Shown here: piece after piece, positions 53,691 to 54,834 of the stretch | How positions within the stretch are numbered: the first letter of the stretch is position 1 | Layout: each line of letters begins with the position of its first letter | Origin: Acidimicrobiaceae bacterium | GTDB taxonomy: Bacteria > Actinomycetota > Acidimicrobiia > Acidimicrobiales > RAAP-2 | Assembly (NCBI GenBank): GCA_027315005.1 | Contig: DAHUZT010000015.1 | Span: forward strand, 1 to 54,834 | Reading direction: 5' to 3' | DNA: 54,834 nt | Notes under the pieces: generated by a model | What the model saw: the letters and a program-made list of their open reading frames with translations, nothing else | Database searches by the model: none | What the model was told of the DNA's origin: nothing | Made by a program: the position numbers and the translations under genes

Positions 53691-54834
53691 CTACCGCGCC
53701 CCACCGGCTGGTCCCACCAGCGTTCCCGGTTCCACCTCGGCACCCTCGGGCAGCACCGAGAACGGCCCGATCCGGGCGCCGGCCCCGATCACCGCGTGCC
53801 GGCATACGCTCGAAGCGACGATCGCCCCTTCTTCGACCTCGGTGTCGACGAGGTGGGTATTGGGCCCGATCTCTGCGTGGGCTCCGATGACGCACCGCCC
53901 CTGGAGGATGACGCCGGGGAAGAGCACCGCGTCGGGCTCGAGCACGACGTCGACGTCGACATAGGTGCGCTCGGGGTCCCACATGGTGACCCCGCGCCGC
54001 ATCCAGCGCTCGTTGATCCGGTCACGCAGCTCGGCCTCCGCGACAGCCAGCTGGGCCCGGTCGTTCACCCCGGCCACCTCCATGGTGTCCTCCACCACCA
54101 CCGATCCGACGTTGTGCCCCGCTTGATGAAGCACCCCGACGACGTCGGTCAGGTAGTACTCCCCCTGGGCGTTGGCCGGACTCAGCCGCCGCAGAGCCGG
54201 AGCCAGCACGCTACGACGGAAGCAGTAGATCGAGGTGTTGACCTCGTCCACCTCGAGCTCATCGGAGTCGGCGTCCCCGTGCTCGACCACTCGTGCCACC
54301 GATCGGTCACGACCCCGGACCACCCGCCCGTACCCGGTCGGATCGTCGAGCACAGCGGTGAGCAAGGTGGCCGCGGCGTCCGCGTCGCGGTGGGCCCGCA
54401 CCAGACGGGCGAGGGTGGGGGACTCGAGCAACGGGGTGTCCCCGGGCAGCACGACGACGTCGGCGTCGGCATCGGGGTCCTCGTCGAGCAGACCGGTCAG
54501 GGCCACGGCCAGCGCGTCGCCGGTCCCCCGCTGCTCGGCTTGCTCCACGAACTCGATGGGCAGCCCGAGCGGGGCGTGCTCGACCAGCGTCTTGGTCACC
54601 CAGTCGGCACGATGGCCGACCACCACTACAACCCGTGCGACATTGAGCTCGGCCAGCGCGTCGAGCACGTAGAGCACCATGGGCCGACCACACAGTCGGT
54701 GCAGCGGCTTGGGCCGCTCCGAGTGCATCCGGATCCCCTCACCGGCGGCCAACACCACGGCCGACAGCGGCCGGTCCGAGATCGTACCGGGAAGGTCGGA
54801 GGTCCGGTCTCCGTACGCCAGCCGACCGCGCTCG
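53691..54834 (-). CDS. glmU: GlmU-type UDP-GlcNAc pyrophosphorylase, shortened C-terminus (5-prime end beyond window)
   Basis: The uridyltransferase domain is clear: LSAVVLAAGEGIRMHSERPKPLH, VEQAEQRGTGDALAVAL, VVVLPGDTPLL, GYGRVVRGRD, VDEVNTSIYCFRR and GEYYLTDVVGVLH. The frame stays open to the window edge, so the start may be outside; GTG 54758 would be too late for the first beta strand. After the pyrophosphorylase domain only about three left-handed beta-helix turns follow (VDVDVVLEPDAVLFPGVIL to VGPAGGAR). The acetyltransferase catalytic His and the acetyl-CoA-binding end seen in full GlmU (about 450 residues) are absent. So the protein probably makes UDP-GlcNAc from GlcNAc-1-P but cannot acetylate glucosamine-1-phosphate itself. 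prs follows 10 bases after its stop. Confidence 0.9.
   Translation of the reverse strand, partial: ERGRLAYGDRTSDLPGTISDRPLSAVVLAAGEGIRMHSERPKPLHRLCGRPMVLYVLDALAELNVARVVVVVGHRADWVTKTLVEHAPLGLPIEFVEQAEQRGTGDALAVALTGLLDEDPDADADVVVLPGDTPLLESPTLARLVRAHRDADAAATLLTAVLDDPTGYGRVVRGRDRSVARVVEHGDADSDELEVDEVNTSIYCFRRSVLAPALRRLSPANAQGEYYLTDVVGVLHQAGHNVGSVVVEDTMEVAGVNDRAQLAVAEAELRDRINERWMRRGVTMWDPERTYVDVDVVLEPDAVLFPGVILQGRCVIGAHAEIGPNTHLVDTEVEEGAIVASSVCRHAVIGAGARIGPFSVLPEGAEVEPGTLVGPAGGAR

Overview
The window is GC-rich, coding-dense DNA from an actinobacterium, most likely of the class Acidimicrobiia or a close relative. The evidence is the codon bias, frequent GTG and TTG starts, GAF-ANTAR regulators, a mycothiol-dependent-isomerase-type protein, a DUF501 protein, and a core gene order glmU-prs-rplY-pth-mfd-mazG-eno-ftsB-DUF501-ppx. 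The class assignment is inference. No rRNA, CRISPR array, transposase or integrase was seen. The left edge cuts trpD and the right edge cuts glmU.

Layout. 1-5.6 kb: trpD, an acyl-CoA dehydrogenase, a secreted glycoside-hydrolase-like protein, a dienoyl-CoA-reductase-type SDR and an aldo/keto reductase. 5.6-11.9 kb (minus strand): a cytochrome P450, a DUF2510 membrane protein, a cytosolic sulfatase, a frameshifted YfhO-family membrane protein, 24-bp tandem repeats and a small membrane protein. 12.0-13.9 kb (plus strand): a 15-bp hairpin or operator, a COG4280-type membrane protein coupled to a small membrane protein, and a small secreted protein. 13.9-16.7 kb (minus strand): a signalling cluster (STAS-GAF-ANTAR, an 83-residue protein, an ECF sigma gene broken by a 7-bp duplication, and GAF-ANTAR). 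17.3-20.7 kb: a SWIM-SNF2 helicase.

20.7-23.5 kb holds what I consider the most interesting unit. Two citrate-synthase-family proteins are divergently transcribed, one carrying N-terminal CBS domains and the other an N-terminal MerR/excisionase-like helix-turn-helix. Their back-to-back promoters appear leaderless, appear to share one -35 hexamer, and contain a dyad in the -35/-10 spacer. This suggests that an enzyme-derived protein regulates its own operon. 23.7-27.9 kb: a DUF6801-like/Ig/RCC1 surface protein translationally coupled to a Tat-exported phospholipase C-type phosphoesterase. 28.2-28.8 kb: an RHH/MazF toxin-antitoxin pair. 29.2-31.3 kb: a TetR operon with nested operator palindromes. 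31.4-32.6 kb: a degenerate accessory segment with a broken VOC gene, a RibD-C reductase, two related hairpins and an unusual tRNA (anticodon UAA, leucine-type D arm, but a short variable loop).

32.6-38.9 kb: an esterase, an NlpC/P60 cell-wall hydrolase, and an envelope-lipid group (GT2, acyltransferase, NAD-epimerase-like protein). 38.9-54.8 kb: mostly one long minus-strand core cluster (GNAT, ppx, DUF501, ftsB-like, eno, mazG, SurA-like lipoprotein, mfd, pth, rplY, prs, glmU). Many of its stop/start codons overlap by 4 nt. A plus-strand GH5 lipoprotein gene and 18-bp tandem repeats interrupt it between rplY and prs. The glmU product ends before the acetyltransferase catalytic region.
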